Under the pieces are notes generated by a model that saw only the letters and a program-made list of their open reading frames with translations, did not search any database and was not told the DNA's origin. Position numbers and translations under genes: made by a program. A stretch of DNA of 64,000 nucleotides. It comes from Fratercula arctica. Taxonomy: Eukaryota; Chordata; Aves; Charadriiformes; Alcidae. Positions within the stretch are counted from its first letter, which is position 1, and each line of letters opens with the position of its first letter. Below are positions 1-12,435 of the stretch, in pieces. The stretch lies in contig CANTUZ010000005.1 in NCBI GenBank assembly GCA_947846985.1, forward strand, positions 10,410,001-10,474,000, read 5' to 3'.

Positions 1-456
1 GGAACATATACGCCGAATGATCACCGAGGAAGTGGAAGCTAAAGTCAGATTGCTTCACACAATTTTCTGAAAGGTTTCAGCAAAGGTTATACAGGATTTC
101 AAACACAGAAAGTAAACAGGACAAGAACTGGCATTATTGCTGGCATTTCCAGCGCTTACTAATTTGAGTGCCTAAATACTGAGAAATGTCTGCATAATTT
201 CACTATTTAAATCCATTGATGGAAGGTGCATTGACATTTCAGGTCAGTCAACTTGCTATTAGTTCAGAAATAAGTTTTCTTCAAATTCTGCTACGAGAAC
301 TGCGGGAAAAAAAAATAAATCAGGAAGAACAGATGATTTGTGATTTTGCCTTCTGTTGAAGCAGGGATTTTTTTTCATACTCCATTGAGGACAAAGAGAA
401 CATAATGGTTGGAGCACACAGCAGCGACATGGTGCCTAGGTTCTTATCTTTTTCGG

Positions 457-758
457 GTTTTGTTTTGGTTTGGTTTTTTTTTGACCTTGCACAGGTCATC
501 ATCTCAGTATAGCTCAGATACTCTTTCTTCCCATTTGAGGTTTGAGAGGACTTATGTAGGACACCCAAGCATAAGAGAACCCTTGGAACGAGCGCTCCAA
601 AGTCCAGAAGAAATCTCCCCATTATTTTTAAAGGTGAGATCTCACAATACATGAAAACAAAGCTAAACTAAAATCTCCTTAATGATAAGGGGTAAAAAGG
701 GCATATTAGACTTGTTTCTTTACAAAAAAAACCAAACCAAACCAAACCAAAACAAAAC
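457..758. repeat. Inverted repeat of G/T and A/C simple tracts
   Basis: Positions 457-476 (GTTTT, GTTTT, GGTTT, GGTTT) are the exact reverse complement of positions 739-758 (AAACC, AAACC, AAAAC, AAAAC). The two 20-base arms are separated by about 260 bases. An RNA copied from either strand could fold into a long-loop hairpin. Both arms are low-complexity, so independent origin as simple repeats is the likely cause. A third, related (GTTTT)n tract lies at 1273-1302. Confidence 0.75.
495..633 (+). other. Exon-like segment, unknown gene (candidate)
   Basis: A strong acceptor (T-rich tract, then GCACAG) ends at 494 and a strong donor (AAAG then GTGAGA) starts at 634. They enclose 139 bases with a single open frame: the first base completes a codon, 46 full codons follow, and the exit is in phase 0. 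The peptide ends in PEEISPLFLK and contains RFERTYVGHPSIREPLERAL. I do not recognise it. Codon choice looks natural for a vertebrate exon, but pseudo-exons with good splice sites are frequent in introns, so this is only a candidate. Part of the polypyrimidine tract is shared with one arm of the inverted repeat at 457-758. Confidence 0.27.
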
Positions 759-1272
759 AATTCCTCACACAGCATAAGGCAAATTTTGTAAAGCTTGGAG
801 ATCAGCTCTGCCAGTAATGCGGAGTTCATGCTCTTTCCAGCACATAGCTTAGAAAAGCCATTGATATGATTTTTCTTTGAGTTATGGAGATTGTCAGTCT
901 GTTTATGAAAGCCTATTGGAAATTTTTACTGATGAGATAATCGTAAAATTAATAGATTCAACATGAAACTTGATTAAGAGCAGCCCACTTGGCTTCAAGA
1001 ATGGAGACACAATAAACACTTGATTATCTTGCTGGAATTGGTGCAATTTTTTGGGAATAATCTGTATAAACAGAATATGAACTGGACAGAGGAAATTCTG
1101 TTAAGTTCGCACAGTGAGATCTCCTTTTAATGAACCCATGAGGGACTGGACTTGGGGGAAAGCACCCAAGAGACAGGGTATTGGGGAAAATATCATTTGC
1201 AGCCTTTTTGCTACCACCCAGACCACCCTGCATGTGCATTAACAAAGCACAACACAGATGTGGGGTGGTTTT

Positions 1273-1302
1273 GGTTTTGTTTTGTTTTGTTTTGTTTTTT
1301 TT
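1273..1302. repeat. (GTTTT)n simple repeat
   Basis: Four to five units of GTTTT are followed by a run of eight T. The sequence is T-rich on the plus strand and has no coding content. Confidence 0.85.
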
Positions 1303-2762
1303 CCCAAAAAGGAAAAAAAATAAATCTAAAAGTTGAAGTAATCTCCAACATTTCCAGTTCTAATTTGTCAGATTATCTTGGCTCAAAGTAGATAATAAAT
1401 CGTGGCCCAAAAGTTCTTTTTCACTTAATATCCCTCTTCTGAAGGGTTCTTTCCTTCTGATTAAAGATCTGAATCTGTAAATTGCCCTGATTACAAACTG
1501 CCAAAAAACTTACATAATCTAACCAAACCATTTTTCAGAACTTCATTAGCACGGCGTGCAGCACGCAGACAAACCCTAGAGTAGACTCAAAGAGGTGACA
1601 AACGCAGCGGGGCAGGGGGGGCTGCCAGTGAAAGAGACAATCTGGCTGCCACGGCGCCCGTTCATCCTGCCAACGGCAGCACCTTCAGCTGCAAGAGCAC
1701 TTGCAGCCATGGGGGGAGTTCACTTTTAGCTTTAAATTATACGAGGTGAACCCATGCCTATGCTATAGCGCTCATGTGCGTTGCAAAAGTTGTATTTTGT
1801 GAGATGCGTGGCTGACATTGATGTCAGCAAAGACAACAAATCCATCTTTCTGCAAACAGCATTTTTGAAGAAATTAAGATGGGCTGTTTCTGCTGGCTGG
1901 AGACGTGCCCTAATGGCACCGCATACGCTTTCCCCTTCAGCTGGCTGTTCAGCAGCAGGAGTCTAAATGCAAGTGGGAATCGTATTGCAAACAAACAATC
2001 TGACCGCTGCAAGTCTATTTTACATGTTTACATGAAAAATACAAATTAGCATGTGATTCTTCTACATATAATAGAAGCCAACTGCCTGGAAGAAATCCTG
2101 CAGTTACCCACTTTACAATTTACTTAAGACAAACATTTATTTCCAGTCAGAAACAAAACAGTAATGTTTTGAAAAAGGCGCCTGTGGAACTGCTAAAGTC
2201 TGTACGAGGAAAGGCTGTTCTGCTGGGAACCAAGGAAAATAAACACGTGTTTACTGAAGGGACTCTGGTGCACGAGGTGTATTTTACTGCTATATAAATT
2301 ATGGAGTCAGTATCGGGGGTTTACCTATTGTAATGCTTTTGACGTTCACCACTATAACACTTGAAAAGACCCTCTTTTATTAGGAAAAGAAATCAAATAT
2401 TTTTTCAGTCCCTGAAACAAATACAATTAAAATCTGATCCCAAGCAAAGTTTCCTTTGAACAAAGAGGAGAACAAAAGACTCCATAAACCTCCTCAAAGG
2501 TTCTGTTCCTGGCAGTCTGATTTACAGGAAAAGCCCTCGGACACATCAGCCAGTAGCACCCGGCAGAGTGGAAGCAAAACAAAGGCCAAGAAGATACTGG
2601 TGAACAGGCGTCCAGACCTGCAGCAGAAACCCCACAGCACAGTCAGGGCATTGCGCACGCACAGACACACACACAACCTTGCCTATCTAGTTTTCGATCA
2701 ACTATATTTACTACAAGTTTAGACCGTTTGAGCCACACATCTAAAATTAAGCAGAAAATAAG

Positions 2763-2787
2763 TAATAAATAAATAAATAAATAAAAA
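2763..2787. repeat. (TAAA)n microsatellite
   Basis: About five units of TAAA/AAAT occur in an AT-rich context. The tract is likely to vary in length between individuals. Confidence 0.9.
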
Positions 2788-3855
2788 GAACCCACTCAAG
2801 CCTTTTCTTATCTTGAATTATGACAATCTTACTAATAAATACATTTTCAATGGGACAACTGGAGTAAATACTACTAACCTCCAGCTCTATATATACTGAT
2901 TTATATACTCCATTTTTTAGTTAATTTCAGCGTAGAGCTATAAGAGAAAATTAGTAGTAACCATGATTTATTATACAGAAGTGAAGAAGAAAAAGAGATT
3001 ACAGTTTACTGTCACATTTGCAATCATATGAGCATAAGCATATTAGAATAACTATACTCCATTAGATCCTAAATCCACCTACTCCTGCCTTCTGCCTCCA
3101 GCAATGGCCAGCAGTGGCTAAGTCGGAATGGGAATAACGTTTGGGCAAGCAGGCTGTGCCACCTTCTCCAGCACACTCTGCCAGCCTCGCCTATGCAACG
3201 AGGAGAATAATCATGAGATAGCTGGGTTTTCTCCACGCTGACAAGGGGCATGTTTGGTTTTAAGATGCTGCAGAATATTATCCCCAGGCTATAACACTTG
3301 GTGCTTTTTGCATTTCACACATCTAACTTCCCATGCGTGCGCTTAGAGCAGGAACCCAAAGAGATGTGAACTGTGTGTTGTTAAAACAGCATCCAAACTA
3401 GAATCTAATTCCTGGATGGATCTAATTCATGTGCTTGCAGGCTCTACTTTGTGTCTCAGCTAAAGACACAAAGACATTTGAAATAACAAGCTGATCAGCA
3501 TATCAGACTAGGCTTGTGTCAGTCTCAGGGTTGATCTACATAAAGTTTAGTATGTTAAGAGGGGCCAATGATATCACAGTAAAGCTGAAATGCCCCAAAA
3601 ACCAAAACAACATCAGTTTCACTAAACCATGAAAAATCCTACCTTTCCCATTTTCTGAATTCTCTTTGGTTTCTTCTTAGTTTAAGACTCTGTGGTTGAA
3701 GTTTATACTTCACACGTCACTTCATCTAAGGGAACCTGAGAGGAAGAGGGAACATTAGGAAGTGTATGCATCTACTCATGCATCCATAAAATGTAGAGTA
3801 TCAGTGCCCAGAAGAGGCTGTACACTGTCAAGATGGGCACAAGCAGCCTGGTTAA

Positions 3856-3879
3856 TTTTTTTTTTTTTTTTTTTTTTTT
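3856..3879. repeat. T24 homopolymer
   Basis: There are 24 consecutive T. This could be the poly(A) tail of a minus-strand retrocopy, but the sequence 3' of it on the plus strand shows no recognisable gene or SINE body. Confidence 0.9.
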
Positions 3880-5284
3880 GCTCTCCTATGCAACAATCCT
3901 ATGGAAAGCTCTCGAACAAATGACAGGCAGGAACCTGTATATACGCTAACAGGCAAAAGGCTGGAACCTCAAAAATCAGTGTAAAACAGCAGCTTCCAGA
4001 CATGCCTGGTCAGCAACGACAGTCAGCGGCACGGTCCAGCTGCAAACTTGCATCCCACATCGCCGAGGCTTTGAAGAGAATGGAAAACTTTGCACAGACT
4101 GGGAAAGAGTTTATGGATTTCTGCCTGCTGAACGAACCGACAGTCTATCCAGGGCTGCTGCTGCTAATTCTCAGCAGTAAAAGTAGCTGTTAAATCTTGA
4201 ATTAGTTTGAAGTCAGGCTCATTAAATTCGGAAATGAGCTACAAAGATGTTTTCAAAAAGGATGAGCGAGTTAGTTAGTCAATTTTTAATTACTTATCAA
4301 GGAGGGGTTTTCAGGATAGGTCTTCTTCACAACTATGCAAAGCAATAAGTATAACACATTTACAGCTGTTTTTCATTTTCATGACCAACACCCAGAATTT
4401 GAAAGGAGTACAGAGATCAAAAAAGGCTTGCTTCAACCAATATTTATGTAATATTCTGTTTTCCAGCACAGAGATAGAAAAAAAACACAAACATAACATT
4501 CTTTTCTTCTTAAAGAAATAATCCGTGTATTTACATTCAAGCAAAAAATAATGAGACCTTCTGTTCAAGTCATCCTAAAACTTCCTTACACTCCAATCAT
4601 ACAAAGATAAGCTTTGATCAAAATCTGGCATTTGTACAGCAAGTTCAACTGCTGGAAGATTCTGTGGGTTATTACTCGTGGCTCTCCTCGTTCATTCTCA
4701 CGTTAAATCTGGCTGCATTGATCCAATGAAAGAAAATCAATAGCGACAAAGTGATTTACTGAAATGATCATTCATGCCGGTATATTTTATGGTTCTGAGT
4801 GCATTAGGTTCTGACTTGCTGACTCCCACCGACCCGCTGCGGTTTCCACGCACGGGGCACTGCTGCCTGAGACCATAGACAGAGCAGATGCCCACACCAC
4901 CGTCAGTGAATGTTGGGAGATGGCTTCCTTCCCCCATCACCTTTCTGCCTTGGGTAATCCTGAAATCTTTTACCCAGTGCCTAGCACCAACTTTAACATG
5001 CGCAGAAGCACATTTAAGTGAACGCCTGTCAAATATTGGGCCATAAGCAAAGTACTGCCTTCTGCCTCATCTCATCATGGGGGTGTGCTCCCTTATTCCA
5101 TCTGCCTCTGTAATCAGGAGACCTTAATACATGCTGGAATGTAAATAAGGCACATCACACAAACAATTAATTCCAAAACTTGGGATTGGCTTTATCAAGG
5201 GTTCCCCCTACATTGTAAATCATTTGCTGCATTTTAATCTGACCAAAGGACATCCTTGCACTCCCTAAACCCTTTACACAGTCT

Positions 5285-5570
5285 CTTCTCCCAAGTAACA
5301 AGCAATAGGACAAGAGGAAACGTCCCCAAGTTGTGCCAGGGGAGGTTTGGATTGGATTAGGAAAAATTTCCTCCCCGAAAGGGTTATCAAACATTGGAAC
5401 AGGCTGCCCAGGGAAGTGGTGGAATCGCCATCCTTGGAGGTTATTTAAAAGATGGGCAGACGTGGTGCTTAGGGACATGGTTTAGTGGTGGTTTTGGCAG
5501 TGTCAGCTTGATGGTTGGACTCAATGATCTCAAAGGTCCCTTCCAACCTAGGCAATTCTGTGATTCTGTA
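5285..5570 (+). mobile_element. CR1 LINE fragment, 3' end, plus orientation
   Basis: This is a 5'-truncated CR1 non-LTR retrotransposon covering the end of ORF2 and the short 3' UTR. Recognisable blocks, in order, are AAGCAATAGGACAAGAGGAAA, AGGTTTGGATTGGATTAGG, GGAACAGGCTGCCCAGGGA, GTGGTGGAATCGCCATCC, GGTTGGACTCAATGATCTC and CCTTCCAACC, then the terminal ATTCTGTGATTCTGTA octamers. Frameshifts and substitutions make it an inactive fossil. It is the only clear CR1 on the plus strand. Target-site duplications were not evident by eye. Confidence 0.95.
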
Positions 5571-5920
5571 ATCACAGTACTGGATGGCTCTCGAGCTCCA
5601 CCACAACACCGCCACCAAACCTACAACACCATGACCCACTAGCACCAGGGTGCTCTGCACAAGGCAGCAGAATAAATCGTGTCCACAATGGAGTAGCACT
5701 GGGTGATTGCTTTCAGCAGACTAGAGGGGATTTTTATTTCCAGAATAACAAAAAATTGAGATTTTGAGCCTCAGAGAAAGCATGTTAAAATGAGAACCTT
5801 TTGCTTCAGAATAGATTAGACTAGTTCCGATAACAAATTACTGACAAAAAAGACTTTCAGTAAACCTAGGAAAGATGTGACATGACACTCTAGCATAGAG
5901 AAAGAATGGAAAAGGGAATG

Positions 5921-5981
5921 TTATACATTATTACATGTTATTATATTACATATATTATATTATACATTATTATACTATTAC
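5921..5981. repeat. AT-rich (TTATA)-type low-complexity tract
   Basis: Interrupted TTATTATATTACATATAT-like repeats span about 60 bases, with only isolated C and G. The tract would melt easily and may vary in length. Confidence 0.75.
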
Positions 5982-8900
5982 ACAGCTGAGCTCTCCGATA
6001 ACACCTAACTGGAGTTTAACACTGACTTTCACTGCACAAATTGTACCCTTCCCTCACCTTCTCTCTTTTGAACACACAAATGATTGGTATTCTTCTTCCA
6101 GAGCAGGAAACCTGGATATATGTGGTAGTACTCAGCAAAGAGATTGCAGAACATACCAGTACATATAATGTTGTGTGCCACATTTGTGAAACCCCCCTAC
6201 ATATTTTGAAATGCATTTCTATGAGAGCCTGGCTTAGCAAGGCCAAAACCAGTTGATTATTTTCAGTACATATTCCCCCAGTACTTGAAAAATTACGAAT
6301 TTTGACAACCTATTACTGAGAAGTAGATCCTTTCTGATAAGAAGATCTAAGACTTTGAATTTGGAATATTTTCTATGTTACTAAAATTAAAAATATTGAG
6401 AATTAAAAGTTCCGATTAATTCAATCCCCAGTTTAAGATTTCACATTTTCAATTTTTCTACCCTAAATCAGAAGTGCGACAGAATCAGTGTAAAAAAATA
6501 AAAAATTAACTAGCAGAACTTCAGCTTAGTTCCAGATATCACAACCATGTGCAGTAATACCATGGTTTGGAAAATGTGATCTATTGATAAACTTCTCTCT
6601 TATGAAGTTGCCTGTCTGAAAAAAAATAAATCAAGGAGTGATTCATTAAAAAGCATATCAATAAATAATTTACTAGAGATTCTAATGTAGAAAATAAGTG
6701 CTGACCAAATTGCCTCTTTCTACTAGAAATTCCGAGGAAGCTGCCAGAAATCAAATCCTCTTTTCAGGGTGACCTCTGCTACAAAGAAAAGTCATCGGGA
6801 GCAATCATTTTTCATTTTACTCTAGTTAAGCATCAACACAGCATTTTTATTATAAAGCCTCAAACTTGGAGACTTTAACATTTCATTCTGAAGGCTTACG
6901 AAGAGTTTGAGACTTTTAGGTTCAACTTCAAAGACCAGCATCAGCTTTTAAAGTTTTTTAAAGCACCATGCAGCACAAAGTGGCATGATTTATCTGGGTA
7001 AGTGAAGGTCCCAACACAAACCCACACTAGCTTCTTCACAGTCCTGGAAGGAATGGCCTCCAGCAATCAACTCCCAGTTTGAATTTCACAGTCTCCAGGT
7101 ACCTAAACTTGTAGTCTCCCCACATTCCCAGCACTGCTTTTTCCTCTCTCGGGAAACCCAACAGTCCCATGACCATTTCTTGGGATGCACATACAGAGGC
7201 ATTGGGAGACCACTGAGGCATAGGACTTCTCTAATCCAGACTGATGCCCTTAGCAAAACACTACAGGATATATTTTTCCTCTTCTGGTCTTTTGAACTTG
7301 CCTTGCCATAATGACACAGCATCAGTAACTGTCATAGAAAGTGCCTTCCCTGTCCCCCGTCATCCCTCGCTGCACGCACTCCTGCAGCAGGTGGTGGATG
7401 GGGGATGAATCATCTCCAGATGAACCTGGTGCTATTTCACTTCCTAGACTAAAGCTCAAACCACTGAACTGATAACATCAAAAGGGATCTCACTACCTCC
7501 ACTTTTAGTCAATTTATGAAGAAGAGTGCACTCTGGTCAGTTCTTTAAAGGACAGACCAAAGGTACCCATCTTCGGCAGATGGCACAGAAATATGCACTC
7601 AAAGGGCACAGAGGCGAGCTCCTGTGGCTCTCATTTAAGGACTATGAGCAATTTTCATTTCTGTCCTCTCTCAGCTCATTCAAAGTAGGTGCCCATAGAC
7701 CAATCTGCACTCTTGCTATCTTAAAATGCTTCTCAGATGAGCCTAACCTTATTCTGCAGCATCTCTTTCATCGAGATTTATGTTCATGCAGTAACTGACT
7801 TACACGTCTGTGTCCTGAATCTGGGTTCTGGATTCCCTGCTTATATTATCAACATCAAAAAGTTAAGTGTCATAACACTTAAATTCAAGGTATTCTGGAT
7901 TTTTATTTTACCTCATTTCACAGCCAGTTACTAACCCATGTCATTATTTACATTTTAATATAAAATTATTAATTCATAGTACAACAAAACCCATCAGAGT
8001 TAAAAAGAGAATAGCTTGTCTATACTAATGTTGAAGTATTTTTTCAAAACACATCCAAGAATCTCACAATTCTATTTCCAATCCCAAATTCACTGAGATA
8101 TTTAGGTCCATAACTGTTTAGACACTTCAACCAAAATCAGCGGCACCCAATGATATCAGTGTGTTCATTGAACAAGCCCTTATTATGATTCAGTTTCTTC
8201 ACTTCACATGAATATTCAGTATTTTTCATATGCAGGGATCGCTGCACATCTCATTATAGCAGAAAGTTGTATATTCAGAATATTTCTGACCTTTGAACAC
8301 TCACGACACATTCATAGCAACTTGTTACGGTCATGAAATTCTTAGCATACCTATACACAGCTTATAGACACGTGTTATGTATGTAGGTCCACACACACAA
8401 CATGCAATTTACAACCACCGCGCTCCAGCGATACAGAGCACTTCAGCTATAATAGCATTTGTGTAGAATACATTTATTAAGTTTTGGCTCGGAAGCTTTA
8501 CTACAGGGAAAAGCAAAGTCATGCCAGGATGTGGCTGGTTTGATAAATAATGGAAGGAGATTTCGTAATACAGAACCTATTATCCTTTCAGCATAAAATG
8601 CAAGGGAGGAGGAAAGCCAGTAACAAAGCGACATAAATTTCTGCTAATGGAGAGACAGGCACATTCCTCCTCCCTCAAGGGGAGCGGGATTAGGGTTTGT
8701 ACAAAATGAGGCGGGACTAACAGCTATTAGTTACTCCAGGTTTATCAGTGGATGGAAAATTCAGCACAGCCTGCTTCAGGAGGGGCAGCACGGGGACCCT
8801 GCAGCTGGCCCAGCTCCCACACACCAGGAACTCTCTAACCGGGCTGCTCGACAATCCTCTGGCCACCTCTGTGCTGTAACAAGTGATGACATAGCAGGCA

Positions 8901-10070
8901 ACTTCTCATCAATTCATTTTAAAACCCAGTCAATAAATGAAATTACATTACTCTTCTCGAGGATTGAAAATCCCTCCAAGTTTTTGCTGTTTTCACAACA
9001 CCATGCTGCCAGGCAAACAGTTGTAGAAAATATGGGAATTTGTGATGAGAATTAAATGCGTGTAAGGTTTTTAAAAACCCTGCTTCATTCAGTGTGTACT
9101 TTTCATAAACCTCTGGTTAAGCTGCTGTGCATTTTTCAGTTCTACCTCTTCAACCATACATCGCTGCCACAACTTAACTATCTGACCGAGGGCTGGTGTG
9201 GGGTGTGATGCAGTGCAGTGTAGTTGTTTGAACAACTCACTGTTATCTGGGTATCCTTTGCCACCTATCATCTAGAATTTTATACCGCTTTCCAGATCAC
9301 TCGAAGGAATTTAAGGTCATCAGGATGTAATTTCTTTCCCCACAATTTCTTTCCCTGGCAAAACCAGAAAGAGAATTTCAATCCGCTTTCACTGAAAATC
9401 CAAAAAGTATTAGACTACAGAATCACGCTCAGACAGCTGTACAAATGGATGTCTGATTCCATATATCTTAATTTTCTTTTCCTGAAATCAAGAGCAATTA
9501 TTGCGTGGACACTGTAAGTGGAAACTCAGCCTCATCTCAGCTGAAGCAGCCATCATCTCCTTCTGATGCACTACAACACAATCAACATCTCAGGGAAACA
9601 AAAGCTTCGCATCAGGCTTTACAGAGCACAAACAAAAGGGTGGCCCCAGGGGCAGATAATCAGTTTGCACAGAACTTACTGTACCCGTCTTATCAAGATG
9701 GAGAACAGCAGCAGAAATTAGTCTGAAGTGAAATTTAATTTTAGTATTGCTCAGTATGTGACCGAAGAGACCACATCGCGTTGAGAATTACTACCCTTAG
9801 AAGGCTGCTGGTGAACGCCACTGACATGTCTCATCTCAGCACGTAAAGAGAGGTTAACTTTGCACACAAACCGAGCAGGTATTTTCAGGTTCAGTTTTAC
9901 AGTTTTTCCCCATCGCTAAAGGCAAACAAAATCCTTGAACTGTTACTGCTCTTACAAAATCCCCCAGGAGAATCTAGTAGCAAATAAAAGGACCTGGAGG
10001 ATTAAGCACGTTGGAAACAGCCTGTGTACTGTAATTTGAAACACTCAAACTGCCATCTCCTGCCATCACC

Positions 10071-10275
10071 TCTGCGGCAGCGGCTGCTCATGCTGTCGCC
10101 GCTGCTGCGCCTGTATCCGTCACCGTCCTCTCCCCCCGTGACACAGTGTCAGCCGTAACAGCAGCGGTGGAAAACACAGCAATGGTTGCCAAGACAAGCG
10201 GCGAGCGGAGCAGCAGCGAGGAAGGTGCCAGGTGGTGGGAGCGGGGCAGTGGGGCAAGTTGGGGTAGGAAGGGCT
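10071..10275. other. CpG-rich patch with G-quadruplex motif
   Basis: About 15 CpG dinucleotides occur in roughly 200 bases, against near-absence in the flanks, together with CTG/CAG-like GCTGCTGC and GCAGCAGC words. On the plus strand five G-tracts (10237-10239, 10243-10246, 10251-10254, 10261-10264 and 10271-10273) are separated by 3 to 6 bases, which fits the canonical G-quadruplex pattern. A 66-codon frame is open on the minus strand (10088-10288), as expected for GC-rich DNA, and I do not recognise it. The patch could be a small CpG island (promoter or enhancer) or a GC-rich repeat remnant. Confidence 0.5.
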
Positions 10276-10471
10276 CCTCCACCCACATCAGCCAAAAATC
10301 AGGAGTGATGGAGTAATTACCGGCTGTCCCAGTCTTCTGATTTTACAGAAATGATGCTTCACAGTCCTTTGGCCAAAGACAAAAGGTGGAAAAATGTCAA
10401 TATCTAGGACAAAACGTATTCCTGTTTTCTCCAGAAAGAAAGCACTTTTCCACCTGAAATTATGACTCTGA

Positions 10472-10503
10472 AATTACATTTAATTACATTTAATTTAATT
10501 AAT
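10472..10503. repeat. Short ATTACATTTAATT tandem
   Basis: Units of TTACATTTAA are repeated about two and a half times and end in TTTAATTAAT. The tract contains overlapping TAATTA/TTAATT cores of the kind bound by homeodomain proteins. Such words are common in AT-rich DNA, so no function is claimed. Confidence 0.5.
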
Positions 10504-12321
10504 CCCTCTTTTCACATTTGAAACCATTTGGGGAGTTTAAAAATGAAGCACATCTGAAAAGCAAACAATTTTCATATTTGACCCACATGTGTGAATCATT
10601 TTGGTTTGATAAAAATGGCCTTTGGTTAATTAACTATTAGTCCAAAGTAACCGTGGTCCCAGATGTCTGCTTCTGTGCTATGAAAAGCTCTAAAGTACTG
10701 TCCTCTGCCTGTCCCAGTAGCATCACATCATAAAATACAAAACTTTAAACTTTCAGGACTGTCTAGTAGTCAATTTTTTTTAAACATTGTTGTACGATGA
10801 CATGAAGCATCTATTGTTGCATTAGTCATAAAAGAGCTCAGACATTGGTAATAGATCAAATGTTACTAATCTAGTCTGACATCAGAGAACTGAGGTCTAA
10901 AATGTTTTCTCAGTAGAACAAATGTCTGTAATTAACTGTATTGTGTTAAAAGGTCAGAGAATAACCGTTTTATCTCTATGACCTCTCCAGTGCCTGCCTT
11001 AAAAGTGCTTCCCTGTAACAAGACTTCAACAGCATTTTCTTTATTCAACAGTTAGTATGGAAAGAGATTTTTATCCCACAGTTACTACCATCTGGAGACA
11101 TTTGCTTGGAATACATTTAATTAAAAAAAAAAAAAGTCTTAAGAGAAATAACCCCATTATATTTCAAAACCAATTAATTCAGGCATAGTTCAGCTGGTAT
11201 TTTATGGGTGTTCCCTATTACTCCTTGCTTAATGCAGAAATTGGACTTCCATTTCATTCAGGAGGTGCCATGGGCGTTAGGAGGTGTCAGCAGGCGTTAT
11301 TCTGAGGAAGGACTGGCAAACCACAGGCTGCCATTTCACCATTACAGCATTCTCACTCCCCGTGCTCCGTATTCTCTATTGCTATCACCAAAGTAATGAA
11401 GAATCTGAGATGAAAAGTGGTAAAAAATTCAGTATCACTGTTATGAATTCTGCTGTTCCAGCTGCTTGCTCCTCACTTTAAATCACAATCCTCTGCATAG
11501 CCGCAATATCATAACCCATCACATCAGAAGTGATTAAGATGTTACACAAAAATGAAGGATTATCAAACTGAGGGAATTCTGGCTGGAGTACAGATATGAA
11601 CAGATGAGTAAATCTGATCCTGTACGTAAAATAAGGAAGTAAAATACATGTTCAACAAAATAAACTACCAGCTGTGACACAAATGAGTATTCCTCCCTTG
11701 ACTTTCCTGGAGCCATGCTGATTTACATCAGGTGAGGATCTGCTCCACGGTTTAGCCTTGTCATGTATCATCAGTAATTTATTTGCAAATTATTAATTGT
11801 GTTTAGGTATTCTTTTCTACATCATTACAACGGTCTCTTCACCACAGCATCAGCAACACTCTTCAACGTATACACAGCCTCCTCCCCATTTCCTTCAATT
11901 TCAGCCTTCTACTATAGTGACTCTCCACACAGGACAGTCCTTCTTGAATAAGGAAACACTTCTAAAACAAAAGTTATTTAGAGCTCTACCAGTTAATCAC
12001 CAAGGGTTTGACATAGTTTCTTTAAATAACTCTTCTTCCTTTTCTAAACAGTTTTATCATTTATCACATTTACCAAGCAACACATTTTCCAAATTCTTAG
12101 ACTCCAGCTGCAGCTCGTATACCTTTCTGTGTCTCCTGTTTAATGCTTCCATATAACGAGGCTAAGTGTAAGGGTTTTCTCACAGTCAGTGCTCTGAGTA
12201 GCAAACAAGAGGTTTTCAGCTCTTTCGTATGGCTAGCGGTCTTCAGTTTGCTGGTGAAAAATGACTGCACATCTCATTTCCCACAAGCGTTGAGCGTATG
12301 TCTTTCTGGTTTTCTCCCCAG

Positions 12322-12435
12322 GTGAAACAGCAAGCCAGGCAAAGACAGGACAAACACGCAACTGCGTCTACTGACGTAGTCTTCTTCAGTGCGACGGCAA
12401 TTACACTGGAAACTAGCATCACTCCAGTTTATTAA
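12322..12435 (+). other. Exon-like segment ending in a stop (candidate)
   Basis: A very pyrimidine-rich acceptor (TTTCTGGTTTTCTCCCCAG) ends at 12321. It is followed by 37 open codons in phase 0, beginning VKQQARQRQDKHA, and then TAA at 12433-12435. No good donor lies inside it, so if real it would be a last exon. The nearest AATAAA is several hundred bases downstream, near 13002. I recognise no family. Chance is the simplest explanation. Confidence 0.15.

Larger units (their letters stand above)
1..5284. other. AT-rich non-coding region, no recognised gene
   Basis: No frame here reads like a protein family I can name, and open frames are short and scattered over both strands. The stretch holds the G/T and A/C tracts, the (TAAA)n microsatellite, the T24 run and the exon-like segment at 495-633 listed separately. 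A locally GC- and CpG-richer patch lies at about 1550-1700 and includes a run of seven G near 1620. The rest is unassigned. Confidence 0.6.

Noticed and set aside
3640..3760. Strong acceptor (TTTGGTTTCTTCTTAG) followed by 25 open codons
   Set aside because: No usable donor occurs before the in-frame TAG, so an internal coding exon is not supported.
7760..7889. Exon-like 130-base segment, 43 open codons
   Set aside because: The acceptor tract is mediocre, the donor (CAAG then GTATTC) is weak, and its entry phase fits no neighbouring candidate.
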